Assembly: GCA_016758965.1 (NCBI GenBank)
Contig: JAEPRB010000043.1
Coordinates: 1-58,747 of the forward strand
Source: Circinella minor
Taxonomy: Eukaryota > Mucoromycota > Mucoromycetes > Mucorales > Lichtheimiaceae
DNA length: 58,747 nucleotides
Direction: 5' to 3'
The translations under genes were made by a program, and so were the position numbers. The notes below the pieces were generated by a model, which worked only from the letters and a program-made list of their open reading frames with translations, did no database searches and had not been told where the DNA came from. How positions within the stretch are numbered: position 1 is the stretch's first letter; each line of letters opens with the position of its first letter. This document shows positions 23,189 to 36,115 of this stretch, piece by piece.

Positions 23189-26100
23189 TAAATATTATGT
23201 ATTCCGTAGTTATATTTATATTTGTAGTAGCTATCATTAGATAATAAATAGCAAATATGCTATAAAATAAAATTAAAATAAACACATTTTTATATGCTTC
23301 TATATAAATACGTTCGTATTATTTTTTTACCTATTGAAATTTGATTTATATAATGACACCATGAACCTATCATAATTTGTAATGCTTTGATTCAACTGAT
23401 ATTCTGAGTCAATGAATATTATGCTTTTCACAGTTACGTATCTACCAATAACATAATGAACATCATAATTTTTTAAACGTTATCGACCAAATAGCATGTC
23501 GCTTTAGAGCCATATAGAATATTCAAAATAATATATAAATATAATAAATGCTACGTATATGAATATTTTGAAATATTCTTAAATATTCAAAATAATATAC
23601 GTTTCAATATATCACTTTTTACACATAGGAAACTTTATTCTATTTTACCGTCATCGGTTTGCTTGTGAAACTATAAGTGGTTGTAAGAGAGTTAAAATAT
23701 TTAATTTAAAAAAAAATTGTAAATAATAAAATTGTTTTTCCTTTTTTCATAGCGTCATTTTTTTATTAGCATGGTAATTTTTTAAAGATGTAGGAAGAAG
23801 AGTTAAAAATATGAGTCAGAAAAAAAAAACGATGATGAACAATAGAAATGCATTTTATCCATTAATGACTTAAAATCAAAGGAGGGCATGAATATAAAAT
23901 AGCAATAATCGTTGCTAGTTCAATTTATAGATATCGTTTTGGCGTTTTGTCAACAACAACAATATTATCCAATTTGACTTGAGATAATGCTTGTTTTGGT
24001 TCTTTTCACAATAAATTGTCAAAGCACACGCGGCTCTGCATGTAATGACCCGATGGTGGAGCAACTTACATAGAAGCAAATCTTTATACGTACATATAAA
24101 TATCAGTTGAATTTTTTTTTTCGATATTGGATAATTCAACGACACATTCAACAAATGATTATAGTATAGTTCATTGTTTAAGGTTATTTTTGATAATTTA
24201 TAAAAAATGATGATGAGAGGTTCTTACCCATCAATATAAAAAATTTAAAGATGGGGAAATACGTACATTTAAAATATACTTTCAGAGAAACGGAATTAAA
24301 ACAAGCGTACTGTACTGGATTGCAACTCATATTGAGAAATTAAGAAGGGCGGCTATTGATAGAATGAAAAATGAGTAAAGCGAACCCTCCTGCCCTTGGT
24401 ATGAAAAACGTACAGGAAGTCAAAATACCCCCTTCCAATAAAATACATCAACAAAAATTACCCTTTCATTTGAGATATATTTAATGGAATGCACTGGTCA
24501 AGATTCTCATCTCTGATTTTCGATTTTTGTTTTTAATGACATCTCGACTGATATCGTTAATATAACCGAGTATGGTTACCAATTAGTTTTTCACGCATGA
24601 TGATAAATGTTGCTTTGTCATGATGCTTACGTTGGAAAATGACGCTAGCATAGTATATAATCATTGATTAATTAGTTATATCAGTCAACTACTATCGCTA
24701 GTTTTTTGGATGAAAATAAAAAAAAAAAAAGAAGTATTCGGAAAGGTTTCTTGTGATAGTGCATTAACAAAGTCAATGCTCTATTTCATTTTGATGCTAT
24801 CATTGTGGTTTTGTTGCTTTGAGATGCTGCTATTGCGATACGTAGTGTTGTTTTAACTCTACGTATTGCCATCACGACGTTTTGGCATGTTCCTGTTCGT
24901 GGAACCAAGTACCATGGGTTACTTTTAATTCTTTCTATTCTTTTTGAATATCATCTGGCCCTTTGTAGTTTATTAATTCGTAAACCAATTTATTATCCCA
25001 CTTGAATGATTATTTTATTTGTTTCACAACCAGGTTGATGTTGGTAAATCGAGATGATCTGAGATCCATTTACGATGACATTTGAGACACAGAATTTCGG
25101 TATCTATATGCGACGGATCAACTGGCAATAAACGATATATTATAAAAAAAGATTACTTTCTGAATAAAATTTCTGACAGGAATGACAAAGATCCTTCTTG
25201 TTACATTGAATAATAAGTTATAATTCATCAGTCAAACAAAATGGGTATTGCTTTGCTGCTGATGTTGGTATACCATCGATTCTGGTTCTGAAACAAGTTT
25301 AAAGTGAGTGCTCTTTTTTTTTATCCTTGTATTTTAAAATGTAGAAGCAGAATCTGATTTTTTTTTTAATTTGAATTATAGATCATGATTCATGTTGTAT
25401 ATAATATAAAGCAAATTATTCTTTCAAGTGCGATGTTTAGGTTTAGCTTTTTCTGTTACGCCCTTGTATGTTACACATATCACTATTAAAGGAAATGAAG
25501 TTATACCAAATGACAACACAAAGAGAAAAAGGTACAGGTATATATGGGCGTAAAATAAGCTTCCTTTTTTTTTTTTGTTTATTTATTTGTGATGGGAGTT
25601 TTCGTTTTATATAGATACTAATAAATTTACTATCGATCCTGGAAAGTGAAATAAATAAATGTATAACCCATGTTTTACGTATCAACCAAATACGTAGAAT
25701 ATGAAATACAAAAATAAAAGCTCGATGTTAAACTTTACTACAAGATAAACATAGTTCATATTGAATGTATGATTTACAATATGTGTCATTGAAGAAGATT
25801 TTATACTTATAATAATGTAAATCTCCTTTTTTTTTTTTTTTTTTTTTCTTATTTGAAATAACTTGATGATAATATATACAGTAATACGTATACAAAAATA
25901 TAGAATGAAACGTTTTAAATGTAAATATTATTTTCACGACATTGTGTGTAATACTAAATTCTGTAAATGATTCGACGAACGATCAAACGCCAGGACCAAG
26001 TACATAGTGTAGATCGCCCATTCCTATTTAATTGACACCTTCAAAATTATGAATGGAGTTGAAGAACGTGTTTCATTAGTTGTAAACAAAATTTCACATT

Positions 26101-27528
26101 CAAATAACAAAAAAAGAAGAAGAAGAAGTTTCTGTGAAATATACAATGATTTAACTCTCTTAAATTTCCCTAAAAAAAAAAAAAAGGGAAGGATATGTAC
26201 AACGCCCATCTCTCTGGATGTGGCGATCACAACAAATATTATTACTTTATTTTATACGTACGTAGTCATCAAGAAAAAAAGATAATTGTATAAAACTATT
26301 TGCTCATACCAACTAAACGATGATTATTATTTTGATTCTAATTAACACTTGCAGATATATTAAGAATTCAATAAAAAAAAACACCAAGCCTCTTTCTTTA
26401 TCAGTAAATTATAGGTATAATATATTCTATATGAGTTCTTTTTATATTCGATCGACATTAGGCAGTCGTTTCAATAAAAATTGTTTAAATGGTTAGTTTC
26501 CTTATGTATTTTTTTTTTATCTACGCAACTAATGATATGAATGGGAAAATATATGGTTTTGCATTTGTATTACGAATCTGTAAAATTCAAAGAAAAAGTT
26601 ATATATAATGTGAATGATTTTTTAATATTACATAGTTAGCAGGAATGAAATACCTGTAATGAAAGTTGTTATATATGTTATTTCTTGTACTAAAAAAAGA
26701 CTTTATTGTACGTAATACCCCATAATAAACCAGTATAGTTCTTGATTTATTTTTTTTATCTCCCATAATGTAACATCTTATTTATATGTTGAACCAGTAT
26801 AAAATCTGTTATATAAATCTAACTATTACTCAAATCGGTTCTTCTAAACTTTATAGATATATAAGGTTTTTCTTTTTTAACTTAAAAAACAAAACAAAAC
26901 AATAGTGATCGAAGCTTCCCCTTTTCCGTAAAAGTCAATGAGAAATTTAGAGTTGTGGTACATCGATCTAAATTGTTATATAATCCATTCTCTTTATCAT
27001 CGTTAATATTATTGGTGAATTTCTCCTAGTTTGTATACAAAATATATATAAAAGAGTATGGGGGGGTTGTTTTCTCCCTCTTATGCATTCCATCGAAAAT
27101 AACTTTTTTTTTTTTATTTTTGCCTATCAAAAACATATATATAATGATAATGTGAATTACCATTTGTATTTGTGTTACCGACTTCACTCCTTCCCCTGGT
27201 ACGTGCGGGTCCTTTTTTTTAAAAAAAAAAAAAAAACTAATTTGGGGGGGTCGTAAAAAAAAAATTGAGTTCAAGGAACAATTGTACAACCTGAAAAAAA
27301 AAAGTTGTTCCCGGACCCACCGAATTTTTTTTTACTTTTCAACTTTCCCTCTCCCCCCAAAGGTTGCACCATATAAGAAGAAACTGTTCCAGCCTTTCTC
27401 TTTAATTCATTTGTTATTTTTCTTCTACTTCTTTTTCACTATTTTTTTTTTTTTTTACTTTATATTTATTTGCTCTCTTTCTTTTATTGATATAATTTAA
27501 TTGAATCGAATTAGCAAAAAAAAAAAAT
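23189..27528. other. A+T-rich intergenic stretch, no gene recognised
   Basis: About 4.3 kb without supportable coding exons. Frames listed here are short and full of homopolymers. TACGTA hexamers are dense (for example near 23435, 23553, 24087, 24259, 24838, 24860, 25676, 25691, 25886, 26256 and 26709). The right end, about 27050-27520, is rich in poly-T, poly-A and C/T runs and is probably the promoter and leader of the gene starting at 27529. Lack of any gene or clear element over this length marks it as a divider between the repeat-rich left and gene-rich right. Confidence 0.55.
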
Positions 27529-28584
27529 ATGAATTCTCAATATGATACAAAGAAAAAGAAACCTAAACCACTTTTTGGATTATTTCGTACGGGTAGTGGA
27601 AATAATACAATGAGTAATAAAAAATCATCATCACCAACATCCCCTGCCATTCCATCTCCCTCTTTACCTACTCAACAACCACCCAGATTAGGATATGATC
27701 CATATGAACCTGTTCATTTTTCAAGACCTGTGGAAGTCATTTCTTCAACATCCACATCAAGAAAACAACAACAAGTACACCCATCAACAAGACGACCACG
27801 ATCTAAATCAACGGCTGCTACAGGTCAGAGAATAACAATGTCAGCTGCTCAACGTGCACATAGTGTCAAAGTACGCGAACAAGCATTAAATAAATTATGT
27901 GGGACATCACCCACGCCATCGCCATCCACTTCATCCCCTCGATCCCCATTTCAACAAAGATCTCCCATGCCACGACAATTCACACCACCCGGTTCACCTT
28001 CTTCATCACCCATAATAAGAAAACATGTTTCAGCGAATGATTTACGACAAGCGAATAAACATCACTATGATGCAATTTATAATAATAATCGGATACCCAT
28101 ACCAAGTAATAGTACAAGTCGAACAGGATCTCCACAACGAACTCATTCCCCAAGAATGATACCTACTACTACTACTACTACTACTACTAATAAAACCTAT
28201 AAGAAATATCAACAACAAAAACCTTCTCTTCCCAGTGATGATGAAGATTCTGATGATGATATACCATTGGCTGTTACTATGGGAACAACACCAACAAGAA
28301 ATAATAAAAATTTCTTTTTATTGGATGGTGCAGAAGATGATGATGATAAAGATTTAATACCTATTGCAACAGCTTTAAGTATGAAAGGAAATGGTATGCT
28401 ATCAGCAGCAGATAAATATAAACAAAAAGTCAAAGAACAATTGGATATGAGTAGTGATGAAGAAGATAATATTCCTATTTCAACCATGGTGTCGTCACGA
28501 CAGTCAATGCGTTCGGGTCGACAACAAAAAAAACCTGGTTTACATGATTACAACTTTTGTGCCGCAGGCGGTATAATAACATAA
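27529..28584 (+). CDS. Disordered Ser/Pro-rich protein with three acidic 'IP' motifs, 351 aa, single exon
   Basis: An intact frame with an A-rich leader directly before the ATG and a TAA stop; function unknown. Residues 1-20 are strongly basic (KKKKPKPLFGLFR). Residues 30-215 are Ser/Pro/Thr-rich, with many SP/TP sites (candidate proline-directed kinase targets) and a poly-Thr run from (ACT)n. The C-terminal third carries three related motifs, each preceded by acidic residues: DDIPLAVTM (243-251), DLIPIATALSM (275-285) and DNIPISTMV (313-321). Between motifs two and three is a likely helix (AADKYKQKVKEQLD). No enzymatic domain is seen. The repeated motif suggests a short linear interaction motif used three times. 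The codon pattern and the stop-free 1056 bases in A+T-rich DNA make a real gene very likely. Confidence 0.85.
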   Translation: MNSQYDTKKKKPKPLFGLFRTGSGNNTMSNKKSSSPTSPAIPSPSLPTQQPPRLGYDPYEPVHFSRPVEVISSTSTSRKQQQVHPSTRRPRSKSTAATGQRITMSAAQRAHSVKVREQALNKLCGTSPTPSPSTSSPRSPFQQRSPMPRQFTPPGSPSSSPIIRKHVSANDLRQANKHHYDAIYNNNRIPIPSNSTSRTGSPQRTHSPRMIPTTTTTTTTNKTYKKYQQQKPSLPSDDEDSDDDIPLAVTMGTTPTRNNKNFFLLDGAEDDDDKDLIPIATALSMKGNGMLSAADKYKQKVKEQLDMSSDEEDNIPISTMVSSRQSMRSGRQQKKPGLHDYNFCAAGGIIT

Positions 28585-30926
28585 AAAAAAAAAAAAAGAG
28601 TTCTCTCTCGTCATTAATACGTACATAATTATACATCTATTGGTTCATAAATTCTAGCAAATATCCCATTATATCATCATTCATTCTTATTTTATTTTAA
28701 ACTTTATATTCCACACATAACACAAACATACACACAGACCCGATCCATTTATTATTTTGATTGTATTTTCTGTTACAGTATATAAACACATAACAACAAC
28801 ATTGCATTGTTTATTTTTTGTCCTTTGTTTTTAATTCACTGTATTGAATATCCCTATTATTTGGCATATTTGACATTTGGAGCAAAAAAAAAACGTGTAA
28901 AAAAGGGAATAAAACAATTGTTCTCCTTGAATAAGATTTATTGTTACATAGGGTTAGGACAAGTAAGATGTTTCTTTTAGGTAAATATGGGTGTGTAATA
29001 TAATATGACCAGCCATCAATTATTATTGTAAAAAAAAAAAAAAAAAAAAACAATAACAAAAAGGAGTTAAAAAATTATTATAGAATGAGGCTGATGTATG
29101 ATATTATGCGCCATTTCCTTTTTAAAAGTTACAGATAAAATAAGCAAACTGGGGCTTAAGAAATAAATGTGCTGAAAATAATCTATATTTAATCATTAAA
29201 ATTTTTTGAAAACGTTCTAGGGTAAAATAAGTTATTATAATTCCCCTTTCGCCGCTTGAATGAATAATAACAGATTTAAAAGATATGTAATATATATATT
29301 AAAATATAGGTTTTTTTTTGAACTGGAGAAAATATTTGCAATTAAGAAGTTTTCATCTTTTTGATAATATAATATGATAATTAGATTAATTTAATTAATA
29401 AAAAAAATTGATTGATATGTTATTATAATATTATATTAAAGATTCTTTTGCTCTCTCTCTCTCTTTCTATTTATATATTGATAATATAATAATAATAATA
29501 ATAATAATAATTTATTTTACCGATCTCTTACATACATCTACCATACTATATAAATAATTGTTTGATGAATAATGATACGTAATACAAAAATATAACATAC
29601 CCACGCGACGACAAAGATATGCTATGTTGTAATAAAAATTACCTGTATTTGAATTGATTATCATAAAATGATTTACAAGGTTATTGAAATGATCACGTTC
29701 CAACAACTATTTTATATTACTGAAAATTGATCAACATCTCAGAGTTCTCACCCATTTTTTTTTTTTTTGATATCCACCGTTATAGGTAGTATGTACCAAA
29801 CATTTCTTCTATTATATCATAAAATTAATTTTCATTTTTATAGGTTAATATTTTTCAAGTACGTACCTTTTTCACTTTTATAACATGATTGTAACCCCCC
29901 CATGCTTTAATTTTCTAATATAGCATATAAAGTTTTTTTAATACAAAATGAGTTTTTGCTTTAATAATCATTTTCTCAACAATGTTTTATTGTCATTGCT
30001 TTTTATTGGTAATATTGCTAACAAGTTCTATATTATACAATTACATACTATAAAAACATTTTATTTAAAACGAGTAGTATTAAAATAGGTGGTGCTATTT
30101 TCAAATTTTAATTTTTCTGTTTATCTGAGAAACAGGTAAAGAAAAAAAAAATGAAAGGCATGGAAATCTTTTGGTTTAGACTTTTCCAAATCACTTGATA
30201 TATAAACTTATTTTTTTTTTCAAAGAATTTAAAAGTTATAGTAATAGTATATATCAACATTTAAAATATTGATTAAAGTATGGTACAGTGTATATTAATG
30301 ATGAATGATTGAGTTACTCATACGACAAAACTAACAATTTTTACATACTTGTATCAAAATTTTATGTGTATCAATTCATCTATTAGGCTGTGATATATAT
30401 ATATATAATACAATAAGTAATGAGAAAAATATTCCAAATAGTTATTCAAAATGTCAATAATTATTTTTATTAAGTATCATCATATTAGGGGAGGACGGAG
30501 AATGGTACTAATATTATAATATATTTACATGTTTTGTATTCGTTGCTATAGGCAACAATAACAAAAAAAAAATATGTAGGAGACTGACTAAATTCTTTTT
30601 GACATGTTATTTCATATATATAAAAAGTCATAAAGAAACTTTTTATGACTATACAATTTAATAGTAATAATTTCTCTGTAGGTATAGTTTATACTTCAAA
30701 AAGATGTCATAACTAACCTTATTTCTAAAGACAGCAAAAAATAAAATAAAATAAAATGGAGGAAAAAGCGCACCCGAAAAATTACACACGCATATAAAGC
30801 ATTAATCAACATTTTCACATGGTATTCAAATCTTTTTCCACGCCTTCTTATGTCATGAACCTTTTTTTTCTCTTTTTCTTCTTTTCACTCTTTTACTTTT
30901 GTCTTTATTTATTCTAAATTCTCGAA
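28585..30926. other. Intergenic stretch, no gene recognised
   Basis: Holds the 3' flank of the gene ending at 28584 and the promoter side of the thiolase gene. It has poly-A and poly-T runs, a (CT)n run at about 29452-29464, an (ATA)n run at about 29488-29510 and TACGTA near 28618, 29574 and 29860. No coding exon or RNA gene is supported. Confidence 0.55.
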
Positions 30927-32445
30927 ATGGCACTTCGACAAGCTTTCATCGTTTCAGCCAAAAGGTAAAACCTTCCCCTCATTCTTTTATTTCTTTAGAA
31001 ACCTTTTTGTTATTTTTTTTTTTAATTATATATTCTCGTTTTGCTCTCTTTTCTTACATACAATTTATTATTATTATTATTATTATTACAGAACACCTAT
31101 TGGTAGCTTTGGTGGCAAGTTTAAGGATTTAACTGGTAAGAATAAATAGGAACTAATATATCTTAACTCTTTTTTTTTTAAAAAAAAAAAAAAACACACG
31201 AAACTAATAACAAGTATAAATAATATATAGCTTCTGAGTTGGGTGGTTTAGCATCCAAGGCAGCCATTGCTGATGTGAAAAAAGATATTGATATTGATTC
31301 AGTTATTTTTGGTAACGTCATGCAAACAGATTCAGCAGGTGCTTATGTTTCTCGTCATATTGGTCATCGTGCTGGTTTACCTGTTCATGTCCCTGCTTTG
31401 ACTGTAAACCGATTATGTGGTTCAGGTCTTCAAAGTGTTGTGAATGCAACCCATGAAATTTTATTAGGAGATAGTGAAATTGTTTTAGCAGGTGGTGCTG
31501 AAAGCATGTCTTTATCTCCTTATACATTAAGTGGCAAGTCACGTTGGGGAACTAAATTAGGTGTTGATTTAAAACTTCAAGATTCCATGTGGGCTACTTT
31601 AACTGATCAATATCCTAATCCTACTCCTATGGGTATTACTGCTGAAAATTTGGCTGAAATGTATAAGATTTCTAAAGAAGAATGTGATCGATATGCTGCT
31701 ACAAGTCAAAATCGTTATGAAGAAGGTATAAGAATTGAGGGGGATGATGATGATGATGAAATAATAAAAAAAAGAAAGTTAATTAATATAGGATGAATCA
31801 TTTTTTATTTTATTATTATAAATAATGATAGCTGCCAAGAAGGGTGTTTTTGATGCAGAAATTACACCTGTTGATATCAAGGTGCGTAAGGGTATTGAAA
31901 CTGTAACTCAAGATGAATATCCTCGTTCGGGTGTTACTTTTGAAGCCTTGCAAAAATTAAAGCCTGTTTTTAAAAAGGATGGTGTTACATCTGCTGCTAA
32001 TGCTTCTGGTATCAATGATGGTGCTGCTGCTTTAATTGTTGCAAGTGAAGATGCTGTTAAAAAGTATGGATTGACTCCTCTTGCACGTGTTGTTAGTTGG
32101 CAAGCTTCCGCTGTTGAACCTACTTTAATGGGTTTGGGTCCTGTACCTGCTATTCAAGGAGCACTTAAGCGTGCTAACTTAACTTTGGATCAAATGGATT
32201 TAATTGAAGTGAATGAAGCTTTTGCTGCTCAATATTTAGCTGTTGAAAAAGAATTAGGATTGGATCGTGAAAAGACAAATGTCAATGGGGGTGCTATTGC
32301 TGTAGGTCATCCATTGGGTGCTTCAGGTGCTCGTATTTTGACTCATTTGACACATGCTTTACAACGTACTCAAACAAAATATGCTGTTGGTTCCGCCTGT
32401 ATTGGTGGTGGTCAAGGTGTTGCTGTTATTCTTGAACGTGTTTAA
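30927..32445 (+). CDS. 3-ketoacyl-CoA thiolase, mitochondrial ACAA2 type, 396 aa, four exons
   Basis: Exons 30927-30964, 31092-31135, 31231-31725 and 31832-32445 (TAA), joined in frame. Catalyses the thiolytic step of fatty-acid beta-oxidation (3-ketoacyl-CoA + CoA to acyl-CoA + acetyl-CoA); small members also act as acetyl-CoA acetyltransferases. N-terminal half: MALRQAFIVSAKRTPIGSFGG, the nucleophile loop NRLCGSG, GGAESMS. C-terminal half: NEAFAAQYLAVE, the His loop GGAIAVGHPLGASG, and the second catalytic Cys in SACIGGGQG. All catalytic residues are present and the length equals the family's usual 397 or so. The stretch FGTKLG-like RWGTKLGVDLKLQDSMW and KKDGVTSAANASG favour ACAA2 over cytosolic Erg10-type enzymes. 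No C-terminal SKL-type signal (it ends LERV) and no long presequence, as in mammalian ACAA2, whose N-terminus is uncleaved. Mitochondrial location is inferred. Confidence 0.95.
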
Positions 32446-32712
32446 AAAAAAGAAAATTTTCTAAATAAATATATAGACTAAAAAGCAATTGATTTTTGTT
32501 TGATTTAGTAATCCAACTCTTATTAATAATAATAAAATGTAACGTAATCTTTCACACACTCTTTTTTTTTAAACCCTTCCAGGATTCATCCCGATCCAAT
32601 GGAAAAATAATTACCCAATAAAGTTCTTATTCAAATCCGGAAAGAATATTATTTTTTTTTGTGTGGGTTTTGCATACTTTAATAAACTTTTTAGAGTTAA
32701 AAATACATAAAA

Positions 32713-33497
32713 ATGACAGAAGTTGCGAATGAAATTGAAAAAGGTTTAAAATTTTTAAAAAATGACATGGTTTCAAAAAGGAGATTTTGAATTTCATTCT
32801 TAAGCTTGTATTATAAAAAAAAAAAAATTAGTACTTGCTGATCGTGAACGTCTTGCCGATGAAATCTTTATGAATAAACAAGCGGTAAACTTGCTATTCT
32901 CTATTATTATTATTATTATTAATATAAATAAATAATGCTATTATATATATGTATGAATATCAATGACTTATATATTCATAAAAATAAAACGTAGGTCATT
33001 GATCATGATCGAAAAAGAAACGCTAATCGTGAAGGAATAAATCAACTTACAAGAGGCAAATTAAAAAATGGTAACCTTATTTGGATACAATTTTTTAAAA
33101 AAAAAATCTTATGGATAACGCTCTTTCCATTGACACTTTATGATTATTATTTTTTAATAATATATAGAAAAAAAAGTATGGATAATGACAGGTGGTGATA
33201 TGTTTATTAAATTACCAGTAAAAGATGCAAAAGATTATATTGAAAAAGGTAAAAGAATTATTATTAAAAAAAAAAAAAAAAAAAAAAAGATGGTATGCAT
33301 TTCCTCCCCACCCACCCTCCAATAAGGTTTTATTGAATTCATAAAATTATATAATAGATCAAAAAGTATTGACAGAAAAGATCGATTTATCAAGAAAGAC
33401 TATGAAAGAAAATGTACAAAAATTGGAAGGATATGATATGAAAGGTTTTGATTTAAAAAGTATCACTTCAGAAGATCTTTATGATATAACAAAATAA
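32713..33497 (+). CDS. PDRG1: PDRG1-like prefoldin-family subunit, 126 aa, five exons
   Basis: Exons 32713-32743, 32832-32884, 32995-33070, 33168-33248 and 33358-33497 (TAA), all GT..AG with matching phases. The first exon encodes only ten residues, so it is easily missed; I chose the donor after GAAAAAG because the next obvious one gives an immediate stop. Recognised from DRKRNANREGINQL, GGDMFIKLPVKDAKDYIEKD and the end EGYDMKGFDL, which follow human PDRG1 block by block (133 aa there). It is a beta-prefoldin-like coiled-coil protein; in animals and fungi such subunits belong to the R2TP/prefoldin-like chaperone complex that helps assemble RNA polymerases and PIKK kinases. Function here is by homology. 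Two long helices flank the short beta-hairpin region around GGDMFIKLP. It starts about 270 bases after the thiolase stop, on the same strand. Confidence 0.88.
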
Positions 33498-33784
33498 AAG
33501 ATAGTTTCTTTTTTTTACTTATAAAATACGGTAATTATAAAGTTTATGTATTGTACCCAATGTGAACTCTTTTTTTCTAAAAACAACAACTACAACGTTT
33601 GATAACTTATATGGAATTTCAAGGGAAATAAATTTTTTTTATGGATTCGAAAAAAAAAAAAACATGACAAGAGAAGTGTAATAGGTTAATACCAGATTGG
33701 ATATATATAGAAAAAAGAATAATGGTTTATTATATATGGAAGAAGAATGATTTATACATACAGTATTTTGAAATCAAAATAATT
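33498..33784. other. 3' flank of the PDRG1-like gene
   Basis: Short A+T-rich segment between the stop codon and the start of the large repeat arm. Nothing else seen. Confidence 0.5.
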
Positions 33785-34708
33785 ATAGATCAATCTTTGT
33801 GTTCAGTGTGATATTCTATAACTATTAAAAATGAATTTCAATTGAGTTATTATCAATTAGTATCTAATAAGTGAGCACGTATTATATACCAGTAATGTTA
33901 GATAATTGATTACTTGGATGATTTTTTTTTATTGTCTTTATAAAGACGTTGTAACAAAGTGGATCAAAAATTCAATGAATACCAAACTACTTTTTCAAAA
34001 ATCAATGATAACGATGATAGTTATCATCCAACGTTTGACGTAACTTATCTAGTATTTTTTTAATGTTCCAAAAGGCGAAAGCTATAGTATTAATATTCTA
34101 TTAGACATACGCTCGTAATGAGACCAGGTACTTTAGATTCCTTTTCATTAATTTATTCTTGTTAAACTTTATGTAAGCTTGATATCGATAGAAAATCTGG
34201 CTTTTATTTCCATATAATAACATATTTATATTTCTTTGGATATCTGGTCGTCCATATAATATCCATAATATATTTTTGTCAATTGAAAAGACTCTATTTC
34301 AGTTGTTAATATTCTTATTTTTTTAACTTGAGGTCAATTCATAGAATTAGAGTGACTCAATCAGATTTGATTTCAAGTTAAAAAAAAAATAGTCGAGTGT
34401 GAGGTAAAACCTTAGTGTGGTCCGTGCCACTTTTTATAACTTTGAAGGTTTTATATGAGTTAAACAGTGCCATTATCGTTGAAATGAATAAAGAGAATTT
34501 ATTGTTTTTTTTTAAAGAAAAAAGTTATGATAATAAACATAAACATATGTCATTATTATATAAAAAATGATTTTAAGCCTATAGTTCTATTATAAAAATA
34601 TGAGTATAGTATGTGTATATGTGATTAATGTTAATGCAGCTATAAAATAAAAATTTAATTTCAATGGCTGCGCGCTTTTTGTTTCACCTTTTTTTTTTTC
34701 TTTACAAG

Positions 34709-35300
34709 TATGACTCGCTCTACTCTGACGGCAATGGTTCACCCATTCGCTTGACCCGTAATCTTTCCAATTCTCCACCTCGCATTCCTCCCATTCCTCC
34801 CACTCCGACTTGTTCACCTGCATTTGATTATAATCTGATGCAGGAAGGTTTGCAGTGAGTGATTCGTTGAATCAGAGACGAAGAAATCTCGAAAAGAGAC
34901 ATAGCGCCACTTCGCCTTCGTCGTGCTTGTCTTCCGATCAGAATCGTTCCTGAATCCCACTGCCACAATACCAATGGATGCTACTACTACTACTAGTACT
35001 ACCGCTTCAGGTTTCCTTGGGTTCCTCTGCTTCTGGTTCCCCTACTTTCTCTCATTCCTCTGCTTCCGCTACATCTGTTCGTTCTGTTGGTGCTTCTGGT
35101 GTTGGTGTCAATAGTGATGTCGGCGTCAGTGGTGGTGATGATAGTGGTAGAGAAGAAACACAAGATACCCATAAAGACCCATTGGACATTGATTGGAGGT
35201 ATGGTGTCGCAGAGGACATAGACGTGGATCGGTAGGAGAGGGGGACGTGGAGGTGGATATTCTTTCACCAAACGCAACCTCATTGTGGTTCTAAAGAAAG
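34709..35300 (+). pseudogene. Repeat-borne module A (left arm): unknown Ser/Pro-rich small protein, broken
   Basis: Begins ATGACTCGCTCTAC; one frame gives NLSNSPPRIPP, TPTCSPAF and DYNLMQEGL, a second gives DEEISKRDIAP, a third DWRYGVAEDIDVDR, then GDVEVDILSPNATSLWF and TAA. These frames connect only across indels, so the copy is broken. The same order of blocks occurs in module B next to it and in both modules of the other arm, so an ancestral protein of roughly 180-200 aa with a Ser/Ala/Pro-rich middle and acidic MEVD-type tail can be inferred. Family unknown. Confidence 0.5.
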
Positions 35301-35514
35301 AGGTAAGTTCTGTTCTTTTGCTTACAAAAAAAAAAACATTTTATTGTGTAGATATTCTAATATTATAGATATTATATATTTTGTAGCTTTTTTTTATATA
35401 TACCCTTCAAAAACTATAAAAGTAAGTTGAATAATATTTGTTTTTTTTACCTGTCAAAAACAAAAAAAAGAACTTTTTTTATCGACGCGTTTTTCTTCCT
35501 TTTTTTTTTTTCAA

Positions 35515-36115
35515 TGATTCGCTCTACTATGTCAACTGCTTGTTTTCGAACTTCTCGCCTCAACGCTACTCCCAACACCAATGTACAACGCTTTCGGTTA
35601 TATGGAAATCTTCCTTCTCTTCTTCCTGGCATTCCACATTTTCCTCCAGCACGAGTCGTACACCTACAACTGGTCCCAACCTGATGCAGGCTGGTTTAAA
35701 AAATACAATCCGCCGATTGAAAGACGAAGAAATCTCTAAAAGAGATATTGCGCCCTGTTCGACGTTCCCGTCGTTCAGGCATGTCCGAGATTGGAAGTTC
35801 TTCAGAAACTTCCAACTTCACTTTACAAGCTGCTTCTGCTCCTGCTCCTGGTAGTTCTGGTACCGAAACTTTTGCTGCTATTGGTGCTACTTCTGCCCCC
35901 CCCCGCAGATACCGTCGCTTCTGTTGGTGGTTCCGTTTGGTGCCGGTGGCAGTGGGGGTAAAGAAGAAGAAGGTGAAGAAAAAGGTGATAATATGATGGA
36001 AGTTGACTGGCGGTTTGGTGACGCCGAGTATATGGATGTGGATTGGTGGGAGGGGGACATGGAGGTGGATGTCCTCCCCCCCCCAATGCCACATCGTTGT
36101 GGTTCTAAGGAGAAG
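35515..36115 (+). pseudogene. Repeat-borne module B (left arm): paralogue of module A, broken
   Basis: Begins ATGATTCGCTCTACTATG; blocks visible in different frames are CFRTSRLNATPN, GPNLMQAGL, IRRLKDEEISKRDIAP, MSEIGSSSETSNFTLQ, APAPGSSGTETF, DWRFGDAEYMDVDWWEGDM and, in yet another frame, NATSLWF with a TAA. A run of C residues (about 36075-36085) sits where the frame is lost. Two tandem modules of one family in one arm imply an old tandem duplication before the arm itself was copied. Confidence 0.5.
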
